Shown: in pieces, positions 21,874 through 36,586 of the stretch
How positions within the stretch are numbered: the stretch's first letter is position 1
How the letters are laid out: each line of letters begins with the position of its first letter
Assembly: GCF_000344685.1 (NCBI RefSeq)
Contig: NW_006920417.1
Coordinates: 783,652 to 847,651, forward strand
DNA length: 64,000 bases
Direction of reading: 5' to 3'
Origin: Gloeophyllum trabeum ATCC 11539
Lineage: Eukaryota; Basidiomycota; Agaricomycetes; Gloeophyllales; Gloeophyllaceae
Made by a program: the position numbers and the translations under genes
The notes under the pieces: generated by a model
Database searches by the model: none
Told to the model about the DNA's origin: nothing
The model's input: the letters and a program-made list of their open reading frames with translations, nothing else

Positions 21874-22665
21874 TCAGCTTCTGGCAGCCACCAGAATGCC
21901 AAAGACGACGCATATCAACGCAGTGAGAACAGCCCCCACAAAAAGCACTGTAATACGTGCTACAGGATACTTTCCTTCGGTCAGTGCGATTTGGACCGTG
22001 AAATACCGTACCACACCTGAGATGAGATTACTGGGTGAAACCAACTTTTATTATTGTGTAAGAGGGACTAACCGATAAACAATGTCACTAATCCCAAAGC
22101 CACTCCGGCAGCGCCTAGAGGCCGAGCATATATGTGAATCGTCTTATTAGACTCGCCGCTTGAGTTGGACAATGTGAACAACTGCACAAGTGCTGCAGAT
22201 GCCAATGCATCAGTAGCGAAGCATCGAGAATAGCGTCGCTTCAGGCTTAGAGAGTGACATACCGACGCCCATTGACGAAAGCGCTAAGCTCGTCCGTACA
22301 TAGGCCAATACTGTCCTCTCATTGGCCAGATGGTCTCTCGCTACGCTGCCCGAATTGACAAGGGTGAGATTCGGGTTGTGTCGTGCACCTCTGAGCCTCG
22401 TGAGAGCGCTCGGTTTCTCCCGCCGATGTAACGACTTTGTAGATCCTGCCCTGGTGGTTGGGGTATCGCTTCCCCGCGATTCGGATGGGAAGGGAAGAGG
22501 GGCTTCGGACAGTGTTGCATTGGTCCCTTCTCCCGCAGAAGGGGGAGGGCCTTGACCTTGCTCCGGGCTAGGGGGCGGTGTGGGGGCCATCGTCGTTCGC
22601 TCTTCGGGCTCCCAGCTTATATGAAGGGAAGCTGGCTTCTGTGACTCTTCGCAGTCTGCCGCCAT
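21874..22665 (-). CDS. DUF202 membrane protein with a disordered N-terminus
   Basis: The first exon (MAADCEESQKPASLHISWEP) encodes about 90 proline and serine rich residues and then the family signature RDHLANERTVLAYVRTSLALSSMGVG. Exon 2 gives the second helix region (LVQLFTLSNSSGES, YARPLGAAGVALGLVTLFIG). Exon 3 gives VVRYFTVQIALTEGKYPVARITVLFVGAVLTALICVV and a final VAARS. That makes three transmembrane helices. The family includes bacterial YidH and resembles the membrane part of the vacuolar polyphosphate protein Vtc1. A specific role cannot be inferred. Confidence 0.85.
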
Positions 22666-23182
22666 GCCAAACAGAAGCGATTTGAAGGGTAATCAGCTCG
22701 TATAAATAACAGGGATTGCAAGCACGAGGCCGGGACACAGCGCTGGTATTACGATCGGCATCGGAAGCGCATAGAAAAGTGGATCTACGAATTCCGAATT
22801 ATTCAGTATGGTCCGTGCATGTAGGCGGATGGCACTAACACAATTTTTGTCCGGTCCGCTTAGGTTACACTATATCCCAGAGCCCGACGCCTATCCTGGA
22901 GAGTTTGCATGGACGACCAAACAGCTAGCGAGGGAACAGGAAGCCGCCTGGGTTCACTTAAGTATCGACGCGCACCATATTTAGGAAGGCCACGTGGCTA
23001 CCGAGGGGTCAATGACACTGGACCGTCCCGGTCCGTCCGTCATGCTTGTGGCTGCCCGCCACACCGGAAGGGGAACACGCCATCTTGATGACAATGATAC
23101 TGTGTACGCACTATCAAGCCACGAAGTACGTATAACAAGTAGAATACAGTATCTAAATCGTCAGGCCTCTGAGTATGAGCCG
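22666..23182. other. Intergenic stretch
   Basis: Lies upstream of the DUF202 gene and downstream of the seven-helix protein (both -). No coding content recognised. Confidence 0.5.
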
Positions 23183-24814
23183 TCATATCTGGTCTAATTC
23201 AGCCTGCAGCCGAGTCCTCAACTCAGACCTTGCTCGCCGCCTCCTTTCCTGGAACTCCCTTCTGACCAACAGAATATCCCGGGTAGCCTCCAGAGCAGCC
23301 GGTGGATCTTTAGATGTTAGAGGAGTGTGGTTGACCGACTCAGTGTCGGATTCGTGGTGCTCAGCGTGGCCTTTAGCACCGGCTAGGCTTCCTTGTGACC
23401 TGAGACCGCTCATATCTCTGAGCTCCTCCCCAATATCATCGGGGACGCCTTCAGGAGGTCCCAAGTGGATGTGAACGCTGGAGGACAGGGCAGATCTTTC
23501 CCCTTCATCGGTATTCGTACTGCTGGTTTGTTTCCAGAAGTCCCGCAAGGCTACCGAGAAAGACGGGCTGACTTCAAGTTAGGAGGGAAACGTAAATGAA
23601 TGGAAACGATGGCACTTACTCCACAAACACCAGTATGAGAGAGTATAACAGCGGCAGGGACCCATAAACGAATCCATATGTCGTCCAGAGAGCATACCCT
23701 GCAAAGGTGGTAATTCCCTTGCTTTGGTCCAAACTCAGATCCGACGCGGCCGAAATGACATTATATATGACTAGTGACAGATTCTTCCAGTGAGCTCACC
23801 GCTGCGGTCACGAGATCTAAAGACACTCACTCATTACAATAGGATACGCCATTATCCGCCACGCAGCTGCACGGAAGATATTTTCATTAGGGAGCCGACT
23901 AGTGCCAGTTTGGTGGAGGACGTGATCAAGACGAATTCGACGAGATATGAGGTATACAACGACGGCGATCGTGGATATGAAGGCAATCACGGCGCTCGCA
24001 AGCGTCCAGAAATAGCCTGTTCCGACCTGCCATGCTGTGCGTTCGACGGGATCTTTGAGACGAACGTAGCATATCCCCGTGACAGGGTCCCATCCCCAGA
24101 CGTTTTCTATGGCTGCAAGAAGATAAGAAAGGGGCTCCAGTGATTCACGCATTGTGGGAACTTACTACCGGGAATTACGATTATTAAAGCCAGGACCGAC
24201 GATCCTAAGATATACCATTGGAAGAAGCCCTCTGTTTTACGTCCGTGGACGATTACCAGCTGTAGATTGACGGAGATTAACATGACCACAAAGTTGATAA
24301 AGTTGTCTATGGCCAGCGAGTGCATGTGAGAAACATGTCAGCTTTCCAAATTACGGATAGTACAAAATAATCTCAATTGCCTTACGTGTGAGGAATCCGA
24401 AGAATATAGAAACCGAACACCATCGAGAAGGCCCTCTCAACAGTGTCTCAACCCTTGACAGTCATTAGTACAACGGCGAACAGGAACAAAACAGCTCCTC
24501 ACGAACAGGAAAGCAGCAGCATATGGAATACTACACACCGTCACCGCGCAGAGCATCTTGAAACTTTGCCTCCGCAGCGGCTGTCTAGTACGAGGACTCC
24601 TTGAGAGCAGTGCTGTAAGAGTGAGAACGATCACGACGGCCACCAGGGACGCGCTTGCTGTACTGGCGGCTATATTGTCTGTCCTCAGCCTTCCTGCCCT
24701 AAGGGAAAAGTGCGGGTACGTACAGACCCATTCTGTGATCCTTCGCCGCCTTTCAGTCCACACGAAGTCGGGCTCTTCCTCATCGTGGCGCGACGGATCC
24801 GAGAACCGTGACAT
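23183..24814 (-). CDS. Seven-helix receptor-like membrane protein
   Basis: The start MSRFSDPSRHDEEEPDF leads to an N-terminal tail and helices read in order: SASLVAVVIVLTLTALL, FKMLCAVTVCSIPYAAAFL, RAFSMVFGFYIL, FINFVVMLISVNLQLVIV, WYILGSSVLALIIVIPG, FWTLASAVIAFISTIAVVVYLI, and a last one around YGFVYGSLPLLYSLILVFV. An extracellular-like segment (ENVWGWDPVTGICYVRLKD) precedes helix six. The hydrophilic C-tail of about 120 residues ends RLQAELDQI. The layout fits fungal G-protein-coupled-receptor-like proteins. Ligand and coupling are unknown. Several introns are needed and the first (near 24690-24740) has two possible placements. Confidence 0.65.
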
Positions 24815-25366
24815 GCCTCAGAGGCCGAAGCCAGACTGGCTGGAGCAAGTCCTGTTGAACGGGTCGATCCTTCTGATTACTATTCGCAGTGAAAACAAGG
24901 GTAGATGACGAGCGAAAGAGAGCATGTCAGGGCCTCCGTCATCGTATATGTATATGCTGGGACAACCTCCAACAACGGCTGTCACACGTAGCAACGAAGA
25001 TTAGTATCGCGAGGGACGAACCTCCCTTGGCCCCGCCTGAGATCGTCCATAGCTATAGGGACCGGTTAGCCCGCGGATTGCCACATTATGTAAGACGAGG
25101 CCAATAACTGCAAGCGATCGACACCGTAGATCTTGAATCGAGATGAAGAGGCCAGGACAAGTCTGACGGTAGGAACCCGCGTATTACTGTATGAAGACTG
25201 AAGGAGGCGGAAGGTGTCGATAGCAGAGTGATCGCCCGTATGAAGAGGCATGAAGGCACATGCACAGGATCTCTCCACTCCGGTCGCACTTCTCTCGTCA
25301 ACTGAGCGACGTTACCAAGATCTCTTTATCATTTGCACGAAGCGCCTTCTGATAGGTACTGCAAAC
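24815..25366. other. Intergenic stretch
   Basis: Upstream of the seven-helix protein and downstream of the helicase (both -). Short frames only, none convincing. Confidence 0.5.
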
Positions 25367-28276
<2,910 letters not shown>

Positions 28277-28877
28277 GGTCCAGGTGAGAGATACAACGGA
28301 ATAGCATAGGCTCTGGTGGATGCAAGCTGGATGGATGAGAAAAAAGTCCCAAGCCACCGATCGGCATTCACCGAAGCAGATTCAGTTGCTTGTCGGCTAG
28401 GCAGGGTTAGGGTCTGAAGAATGAGATTAAAGCGATAAACTCCATGAACCCGCGCTTGCTGAGGCATCCGGATAACTCGCTAGCATCACAATCATCGTGC
28501 AAACACATCATATTCGTGCATGATCTTATAATTGACATACGGTTGCGCGGACTTGGATCAGGCGGCCGAACGAGCCACAGATAGTTACGAGGGAACAGGA
28601 AGGGAAAGATGACCGGACTGCTACATTCAGAACAGTGGAAGAGACTCGGATCACAGGGGACGACGAAACAGTCCAAGAAGTAGAGGCACTTAGAAGGGAA
28701 ACAAAAGGCAGCCATGAGTGCGACGGGGACGCACATATGACTGCAATAAAGAGATATAAACTCTGGATTAACAGGTACTAGGGCAATGTCAACGCCACGC
28801 TGAAGTGGTAACATCTAAAGAACGTACCAACAAAGACAACGCCCTAAAGTATCTCGTTCGCATGCCACCCCCGTGTT
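28277..28877. other. Intergenic stretch upstream of the helicase
   Basis: Lies between the helicase start and the stop of the serine-rich gene (both -). It should hold the helicase promoter. No gene seen. Confidence 0.5.
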
Positions 28878-31800
28878 CTAACGTTGCCCAAATATCTCCG
28901 TTATCGTCCTCCTTCGTTCCCTCTTTCCTAACGGTAATGTTGGTCTTTGGTTGCCGCCGCTGTTTCTTGGACTCTCGGAACTTACAGCACTATCAAGCGA
29001 CACCCGTCCCTTCGCGCCAACAGTCCGTCGTCTGGCGTCCCTCTCAGACTCCGACCCAGAAACGGGAGTCTTGTGATGGGCAGTTGCAGCGATAGTCGCC
29101 ATTACAGCATCGTGGGCTTCATCCGCCGCCGACGATGTGGCTGAAATCGTACGTTTCCTAGCTCGTTCTTGCACCCCAGCCAAGGTGGACACCGATACAG
29201 TGGACGGGCGAGAGAACGTAACGTTCGCCTTGTGTGAACCGCCAGACCCTGAAGAATCAACGCGAGGCAAAGGAAAAGCGGGTTTTTCTGGCGAGTTGGA
29301 TACAGTGTGTGGAGTGATAGCGGTCGTGGCACCGGGGGTCTTGAGCGTCGATGGCATTGGACCTGCACGGACTGTCGCGTTGGAGTTGTTTGATATTTTC
29401 CTCCGATTGCTTTCTGTCGCGGACGTTCGCCGAGACAGCAACGACTCTGAGGGTATAGTTGACAAAGCTGGGGGGATGGTTAAGGGGGCTAGAGCACGGT
29501 GTTGATGTCTAGATGCAGGTGTAGGGGATGGATCGGGGAGTTCCTCATCGCGATCAATCACGGGGTAATCGCGCTCTTCCAGCAGAGACACGATTTCGTG
29601 AGCCGCGCACGTATCTCAGTTATTATAACCCTTACCAGTACTTTCTTCTGAATCCCTGCCGCGTCGCATAGAAGACGACGCACGGCTGTCTAGTTCATCT
29701 CTACGACTTGATGACGGTCTTGCGCTTTCCCTCGGGGAAGGCTCCCAACTCCGTCGTACGTCCACACTCATCCGCCCATTAGGAAGTCGTGGGTGGTCGG
29801 CAATGTCAGGGGTCATCCTCCGGTTGATAGCCTCTTCATCCAAACTCCCCGTACGGAGGTGTTGTAGCCCGTTGTTCGACGACGCAGATTCCCTCAAAAC
29901 CTTGCCGACACCCAAGAGAAACCCGGTCAAGGTACGAACTAGCTCATCGCTGACCCTCATGCTTTCCCTGAAATCACCGCCCACCGTCCTCCATACTTCG
30001 GCTAGCTCCGCATTCATTCCACCCATGTCCTCATCTGCGACATCCGCATCGATCTGCCTTTCCAGGGCATTTGCGGTCCCGGCTCGAAGAAGTCCATTCA
30101 ATTTGTCCGCCGCGTGCACGATAGTCTGGGCCGATCTGAACAATTCCGGTATCGTAGACGTCGTCGTCGTACCCATAGGAGGGAGGCGAGAGAGACTGGA
30201 TTCAAACATTGAGAGGGACTCGAGCATAAGACGTGTGTGCTCAGAATTCGGCTGGGCCAACTGCCCGGAAAGGGCGCTGACGGTATGGGGAGTCTGACGA
30301 GGGGCAAGGACCGGAGACGCATACATCCTGTCATTGGAAGCTAAGACAGCCTGTTGCTGTCTGCCACCCAATGTGAATTCTGAGACGTTCCTCTCCCGAT
30401 CCGGAAGTGTGCGTGATGACCGATAAGTACGCAGACTAGGCGGTGCTGTACTCGGTGGGTTTTCTCCGTTATAGCCTGCCATAGATGTGGACGGTCTGGA
30501 AGTCATAGACATCCGATGGACAACAGCACGAGCGTCACCTGACGGAGTGGTTGTGCGCAATTCCTGACCAATGCGACTTCTGGTCGCTGTTGAGCCTGAA
30601 GGGCCGGCCCCCTCACTGGTACGCGAATTACCTAGTGTAACTCCTCTAGTAGTACCTACAGCACATTGCATTAAGCATACAACGGAATTCATTTGGTTAA
30701 AACGCACCAGTGGTCTTTGCCCGAGACACAGTAGATCCTCCGCCTTCCAATCTGCCGTCGCGGAAAAGATCCAACGCTGAATCTCTGCGCCTTGCCCCGA
30801 TACCTGCAGCCTTCAAACCTTCACCGACAAGACTTCTACCAGCGCCTAGCGCGCTCTCAGCACTACCCCCTCTAAGGGTCTGCCGCTTGCCGTAGATAAG
30901 GCCGCTTGGACTAATGGCTGCATTCAAGTCACTTTCTTCCCCGTCATGTATATCTCCCAACCCGCTAGTTGATGATAAGTCCTCAGACAACCACCGCGAC
31001 TGGTGTCGTCGCGATAGCTCGCGCACAGAGCGACCCGCGGCAGCGCGCACCGGACGAGGTGATTGTTGAAGACCATTAAGATTGAGCGTAGAGCCTGCTG
31101 ACTTCGGAGAAGGAGACCCTCTTGCTTCCAGGAAACCGCGATCTCTATTACGATGGGGTGTCATGGGCTCCGCGGCAGACTATGATCAGACCCCCCCTCA
31201 GTACGCGCAGAACCGGGTTAACCAGACAATTAATAGACGCACCCTACCGTCCAAACTTCTCCTAACGCTGTCCCGGAACTCGCGTGGAAGCGGGTGTCTC
31301 GCTCTGCTGCTATTCCCAATTGTTGGACTACGACGGGAGGCGCTCACAGCAGCCAGTGCCGCGCTCGCGACATCGTCCTTTTCCTCATCCTCGTAGTCCA
31401 TGGACGAACTCGTGAAAGAAGACGCTATAGAGACCCTCTTCCGCGGGGTTCTTGAAGGACCAGGCGACGCGTTTCTGCCACCGCTGCCAGGTCTGGATGA
31501 CGAGGACGACGTCAAACTTTCTTTATCGGGCGATGCTGGTGCCGATGTCCGACGTCGACGCGTACCGCTGGTCCGTGACTGTGAGCCTCCCGATAAAGTT
31601 GTAGGAGGGGTTACAGAGAGATCGTCAGACGAAGGATACGAATGGAGCGAATGACCTTCCCTCTCCGTCTCTGAACCAGAACGGTCACCTGCCACGCGGC
31701 TCTGAGGTGTTGAGTACGACTTAGAGTGCGAAGATACTCTCCCAGACGAGGAGGAGGAAGCAGCACTGTGGGGTGGGAGGGGAGATCGGCTGGTAGAGGT

Positions 31801-32634
31801 ACGGCCGGAATTGGAAGGAGATGGTGTACTCAGACGCGATAACTTGTCAATTGCCTGGAGGTGAATTGAAGCACATAAAGCCATGGGGCGACGAGCCCAA
31901 CATCATGTAAGACCGGGGGAGGGGGGGGTGGCGGTTCCGCAGATATAGAGGGTCGAAGTTCAATCAAGAGCAGAATAGGCGGCCACGATGCAGGTATAGA
32001 TAGAGCACAAGTCAAACAAGGGTAGAAGCGTCACGACGGCGAGTTGTAGCAATGGAGATGGGTAGATTGGATTGCACGATACGCCGGTTCAGGATATGGT
32101 TGATATTGGATAACCAGTGCATATACACGGAAAGGGGGATACACTGTTCTGAGTACAGCGATATCTGGTAGAACTGGAAGCACCAACCATACGATTTCGT
32201 TGAGTCAAACTCTTCACTCTCTGCAGGGCCAACTCGTTTTCACTCGGGCGAGAGGACGACCTGCGGTCCGAGAGTCGAGCGGTTTGGTCCTCTTCATTCT
32301 CATTATCTCCCCCGTCCTCATCTTCACTCGAGTTGCCGTTCCGACTTCGTGGCCTCTCTTTATTACCATTGAACATATTCGTGTTTGTATTAGGAGAAGA
32401 TCGTAGACGTATACTGCCAGCGTTCGTACTGTTGTCGCCCGTACTGCCGCTACCCGTTGAATTCGTTGCAGGCGGGGAAGGCAAGCCCGAACCACTTGAT
32501 CCTCCTGGGCTCGGCGGTTCAGGTAAATCTGGTATACTTGCGGAAAACGAGGAGGATGGGGAGGAGCCTAGGAAGATGGCGGACAAAGGACGCTTGTGTT
32601 TAAAGGAGGGACGCGGTGTCATCGGACGAAGCAA
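28878..32634 (-). CDS. Large serine-rich, mostly disordered protein
   Basis: I do not recognise a named family. It starts MLRPMTPRPSFKHKRPLSAIF and, over about five long exons (introns near 31880-32190, 31165-31240, 30660-30705 and 29590-29640), runs to roughly 1000 residues rich in serine, proline, arginine and acidic patches. One segment looks folded: about 110 residues from SEHTRLMLESLSMFESSL through STIPELFRSAQTIVHAADKL to LLGVGKVLRES, predicted by eye as helices. The end is basic (GKRERRRTITEIFGQR). Many SP/TP and RxxS sites suggest heavy phosphorylation. It could be a cell-polarity or cytoskeleton scaffold, but nothing in the sequence proves that. Confidence 0.7.
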
Positions 32635-33724
32635 CCCGTGCGTCAGTCATCAAGCGTAGAGTGCCAGCCGGAGAAGAAAATAAAACAGCGAGCTCGCCGT
32701 CGTCAACGGCGAGCAACAACGAAAGGTTGGGCGTGGGCGAAAAGAAAGATGCAACCAACCAAACACGTGTTGCTGCAATAGGCGCTGCGTCGCGGAACTG
32801 CCAGTGCCAGTCTGTCCGACCTCGTTTTATCGGTCTCGGCGACGGCTCTTATTCGCGTTCTGAAGCCTTCTCCCTGCATAATAAAAAAGTATGCCAATGG
32901 TTAGGCTTTTCCTCCTTGACGGTTCCCGTCAAGAGAGGCTGCGTGGCTTAGGGATCTTATTCGGACGACATTCCTGGACTCCGACTATTAATTGTGGGTC
33001 CCGCCTCGCACGGGTGCCGATTCTGCTAAGGCAACAATCTCCCGAAAGGCCTGTCTGCCTAGATTGTACTGAAACCTGAAGTCTTTCCGCGTAATCAACG
33101 ATGGTAATCGTCTGGGAGTCGGTTCGCAAAACATGTAGCCAGGCGGCCTACGGGTACCTCTAGGCTACCGCCAGCGGTCAGGCATGCTAAGCTAGTTTAC
33201 GCTGGAAAGTCTATGAACCGCGATGACGATTCGTCAGAAGGGACTGGGAAAAAGGGGGGCAAGACATCCTCGATGCAGCACGCGTGTTTCGGAACGCTGG
33301 AATACAGTGCTCGCAGTCATCGCAGTTCTTTCGGCTCTGAAGGACGCCAACCACGAGTATCTCATCCTTGCTCGGATCAGCATTGCGGGACACGTATATC
33401 ATCACCACGCGGGACGTCGCCCAGAATCCTCTCTGCCATTCGAACCTCAGGGGTAGAATGGTAGAAAATCCTGTGGGCACCCAGTATGGGATCTCCTCCT
33501 CCTGCTCGGCTATGTTGGTCTGTGACCATATACCTTGAGGCTTGGTTGTTCGCATCTCAGACTAACGATAAGCCTACGCAGGGTGAATCCTCTTGCCAAG
33601 GGGACTGCCAACAACCCGCTGATGCTGCCTCCTTGGGGTTCCTGTGTTGGCGTTGAGCACTGATGTCCATCGAAACTAGTATACTCTCTGTGCAACTTCC
33701 AACCGAGGTGCCTACCACAGCGGG
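32635..33724. other. Mostly non-coding, with an unassigned minus frame
   Basis: The right part must hold the AT-hook gene's 3' region and the left part the serine-rich gene's promoter. A minus frame of 114 residues at 33211-33555 (containing YWVPTGFSTILPLRFEW) and another just above it (SGLLAVPLARGFTLRRLIV) have protein-like composition, but I could not join them to a gene. Confidence 0.4.
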
Positions 33725-35949
33725 TCAATCAGTTGTGGTTCTCCCACCGGACGTCCCGCCGGAAGCAACGGCTTCGTCCGCTTGTCCCCCATCTGTTGCA
33801 GCAGCATTCACATCCGTAGGTGATGCACATGCTACAGGTTGCACGACACCCAACGCCGCCTGTCCGCCACATTCTCGTCACATCCAAAGCCAACCTTGCA
33901 CCCGACGTGCTCACCTGTTTCTTAGCCATCAAGATCGGACACCTGTAGAACCTCCACCTGCCGGGGCACTCCATGCTCTTGCAGTGCATACACGACCTGG
34001 GCTTGTGCGGCTTGTGCTTGCGGCGCAGCTGTTTCTCTGGCGCAGGGTCTGAGCCTGCCGGAGCCATGGGCGCGGGAGCGGACTCGGGGGCACCCAACTC
34101 GGAGCACTCTTCACACCTATCGTTAATGTTCGCCTGTTCCATGTCTTCTCTGCTAGACGCACCTGCTGGCTTCAATTGCGTCTGCGTAGCATCTCGTAGA
34201 GGAATCAGATAGTAGGAAGGCTTTGGCTGAGACGGAACGGATGGCCCGAGATGACCGCTCGCCGTTGCCGGCGTGTACACCTGAACAGCATTAGTCAGGA
34301 CGTGAGGGTCTGGCACCCACGGGTTTCGGCCTTGAGGCGACCGCGCGGATAAATGGGATAAGATAAACGGAAGGTGAGACATCGACGAAGCGGGGAGGAC
34401 ACAGAACCAGTCTTCTGCATTATCTGTTGACGAGCGGGGGATTGCCTCTATGCCTTGCGCTGTGTGAGTGTGCGACGATACCGGAGTCAGAGACACTGGC
34501 TGTTGCGGGAGTAGGTGAGGCGCGTGAGTAGGAGCTGGGACTCTTGGAGGAAGACCCTGGTCGGTATGGTTGCGCTCGCTTGATTGACCTGAAGGGAACT
34601 ATTTAATTGATCGAAGTTTCCTCCAATTCCTGCCTCGCAATGAATTCATTATCACGGACCTTCACGAGGTGCCTGCGAAGGATCCCGCAGCCAGTGGTCT
34701 GCGCGAGCGACTGCGGACGTAGAATCTTGGAGTTGAGGATCCAGCACGGGGCCAAGCACGGGGTCTGGCGCCTCTAGAGATGCCATGTAACTCTCGGGGT
34801 TTATGTTTTGCCATCGCAGGCCCGTGGTCTGTGAGGGTCCTGACGGACTGTTGTTCACACCTAGCGAACCTGAAGATGTGAGCCTTCACCCTCGAGCGTG
34901 GACGAAGTAGTCATGAGAGGCCTCACCGACGAGTCTCGCAGATCTGGGTTCTTCAGGTCTTGAAAGACCTGCGAGTAGAACGGTTGGGGATTTATCACTA
35001 TTGTATTCACCTTCAAGTTATCACTTGCCTCCGGCATGATCCGTGCGGTCTCGAGTCTCAGCAGAAAGTGTGGCCGCAATGCTCCTTCGTTGAGGTGGCC
35101 GTCCATCTTTACGGGGACGTCCGACATTTTTCGCGTTAGGACTGTTCTTCGTGCCCTTCGGTCGGCCACGCCCGCGTTTCACAGGTACCCCGGATGGTGT
35201 GACACCCGACCCTGGGATAACGGTACCCGAAGCCTGATCTGGTTGTGGGGTCAGGGAATGAGTACTATCTACCGGATTCCTGATGTCAGGTGAAGGCAGT
35301 TGTGCCATATAGGGAGAGACGCTGTTCACGTCGTTATGCGAGAGAGACATCAGGGACGGATCGATGTGATACCCTGCTATCCGACATCGGGGTCACGCAG
35401 ATGGTAGCTCTGCAACGGTGTACACACCTGCATCAGGGACAGCGATGTCTGGCTCTGCCACTCTCTGCCTCTTCCGTGGAGGCTGGCCGTCTTTACGAGG
35501 CCTGCCGACATTACCTACGTTAGGGCCATTCTTGGAACCCTTCGGTCGCCCCACGGGTCTTTTGACTGTAGGAATCTGCTTCTGAGGTACATTCAAGAGA
35601 TGAAGCTCTTCAGGATGGGGCGCAATTGGGGTATGGTTAGGAAAGGGCCGTTCGAGGAGACTCCCGGTGCGATCACCGACGGTGGCTGGTATGCTACTCG
35701 AGGCAGATGGGAGTGATCCTTGAACCGCCACTGCTGGAGGAAAAAAAAATACGCTGATGCCTGAGCTACGGTGCCCGATGAATGCAAGAGTCAAGCATTA
35801 CCTTCTCTTTCCGCACCGGACAGTGCACCCGGATTTATGTGTCTCTTCCGAGGGGGCTGTCCGTCCTTTCGCGGCCTGCCAACATTGCCTGCGGTAGGCT
35901 TATTCTTGCTGCCCTTGGGGCGTCCACGGCCACGCTTCGGAGTATCCAT
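33725..35949 (-). CDS. AT-hook protein with three paired-hook modules and a Cys motif
   Basis: Probable minor-groove DNA-binding protein. It begins MDTPKRGRGRPKGSKN. The module GRGRPKGSKN...NVGRPRKDGxPP occurs at 35839-35949, 35462-35563 and 35081-35182, each holding two hooks and each in its own exon. The first intron joins ERE to AVAVQGSLP in phase. Later exons give SLGVNNSPSGPSQTTGLRW and then PVSLTPVSSHTHTAQG. A Cys motif CMHCKSMECPGRWRFYRCP follows a basic run, and a last exon ending TSGGRTTTD stops at 33725. The spacers are proline and serine rich and look disordered. The Cys motif could be a zinc knuckle. The role (chromatin factor or domesticated transposon protein) is open. The exon near 34870-35030 is the least certain. 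Confidence 0.7.
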
Positions 35950-36586
35950 CTCAAGGAGTTGAGTGTGGCAAACGAGAAGGCGCAATGGCCTCGGTGAGAC
36001 TCCGGAGCATAGGCAGTTCTCACGCCTCTTTCACCTGCAAGCTCGGGCCGGAGAGCCCCGAACAGGGTATTCGACTCTCACCTCCTCTCCAACGCATCTC
36101 AGAGATAATTGAAGCTTCTCGTCGTCTGCATGTAATTTCTGGTGTACGAGTACACATGTCCGATATGTCGTCCACTATATGCCGCTATTACATCGGATGC
36201 ACAGCATCGGGGACTGAGTCAATTCTGCCTCCTTACCTCCGTATGTTTCAGTGGATGTCTAGTCAGCTGAAATTCATCTTCCAGACATCAAACCTGCTCC
36301 CCGACGTGCCCTCTTTCCGACGTCAGGAAACCTGTACCTCCAGGGGGCATGGCGGCGAGTGGCGCAAACTCAATCAGAGGAGCGAGGGGCACCGCTATTT
36401 TTGGCCGTGCAATTGCCTTGATATAAAAATAGGCGGTCGACCGCACGTTGGGCCGACTGCGCTGTTAGGCATGTTCAGGACGTCATCGGACCAAGCGGCG
36501 GCCCTGTATAAATACAGAGCGCGTCGCTGGGACCATGTCCTTCCCCCCATCAAAGCGACCCTTTTCCGTCGCTTTATATCGTCGTT
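35950..36586. promoter_or_regulatory. Divergent intergenic region
   Basis: Between the AT-hook gene (-) and the CYSTM gene (+). A plus frame open from 35985 to 36755 has no recognisable content and its codon use is unconvincing. A TATA-like gctttatatc lies about 15 bases before the CYSTM start, with tataaatac near 36506. Confidence 0.45.

Noticed and set aside
29803..30297. Plus-strand frame of 164 codons
   Set aside because: It is antisense to the folded island of the serine-rich protein and has no motif.
32700..32960. Possible tRNA or snoRNA near the AT-hook gene's 3' side
   Set aside because: I looked for a cloverleaf and for box A/B promoter elements and could not fold one consistently.
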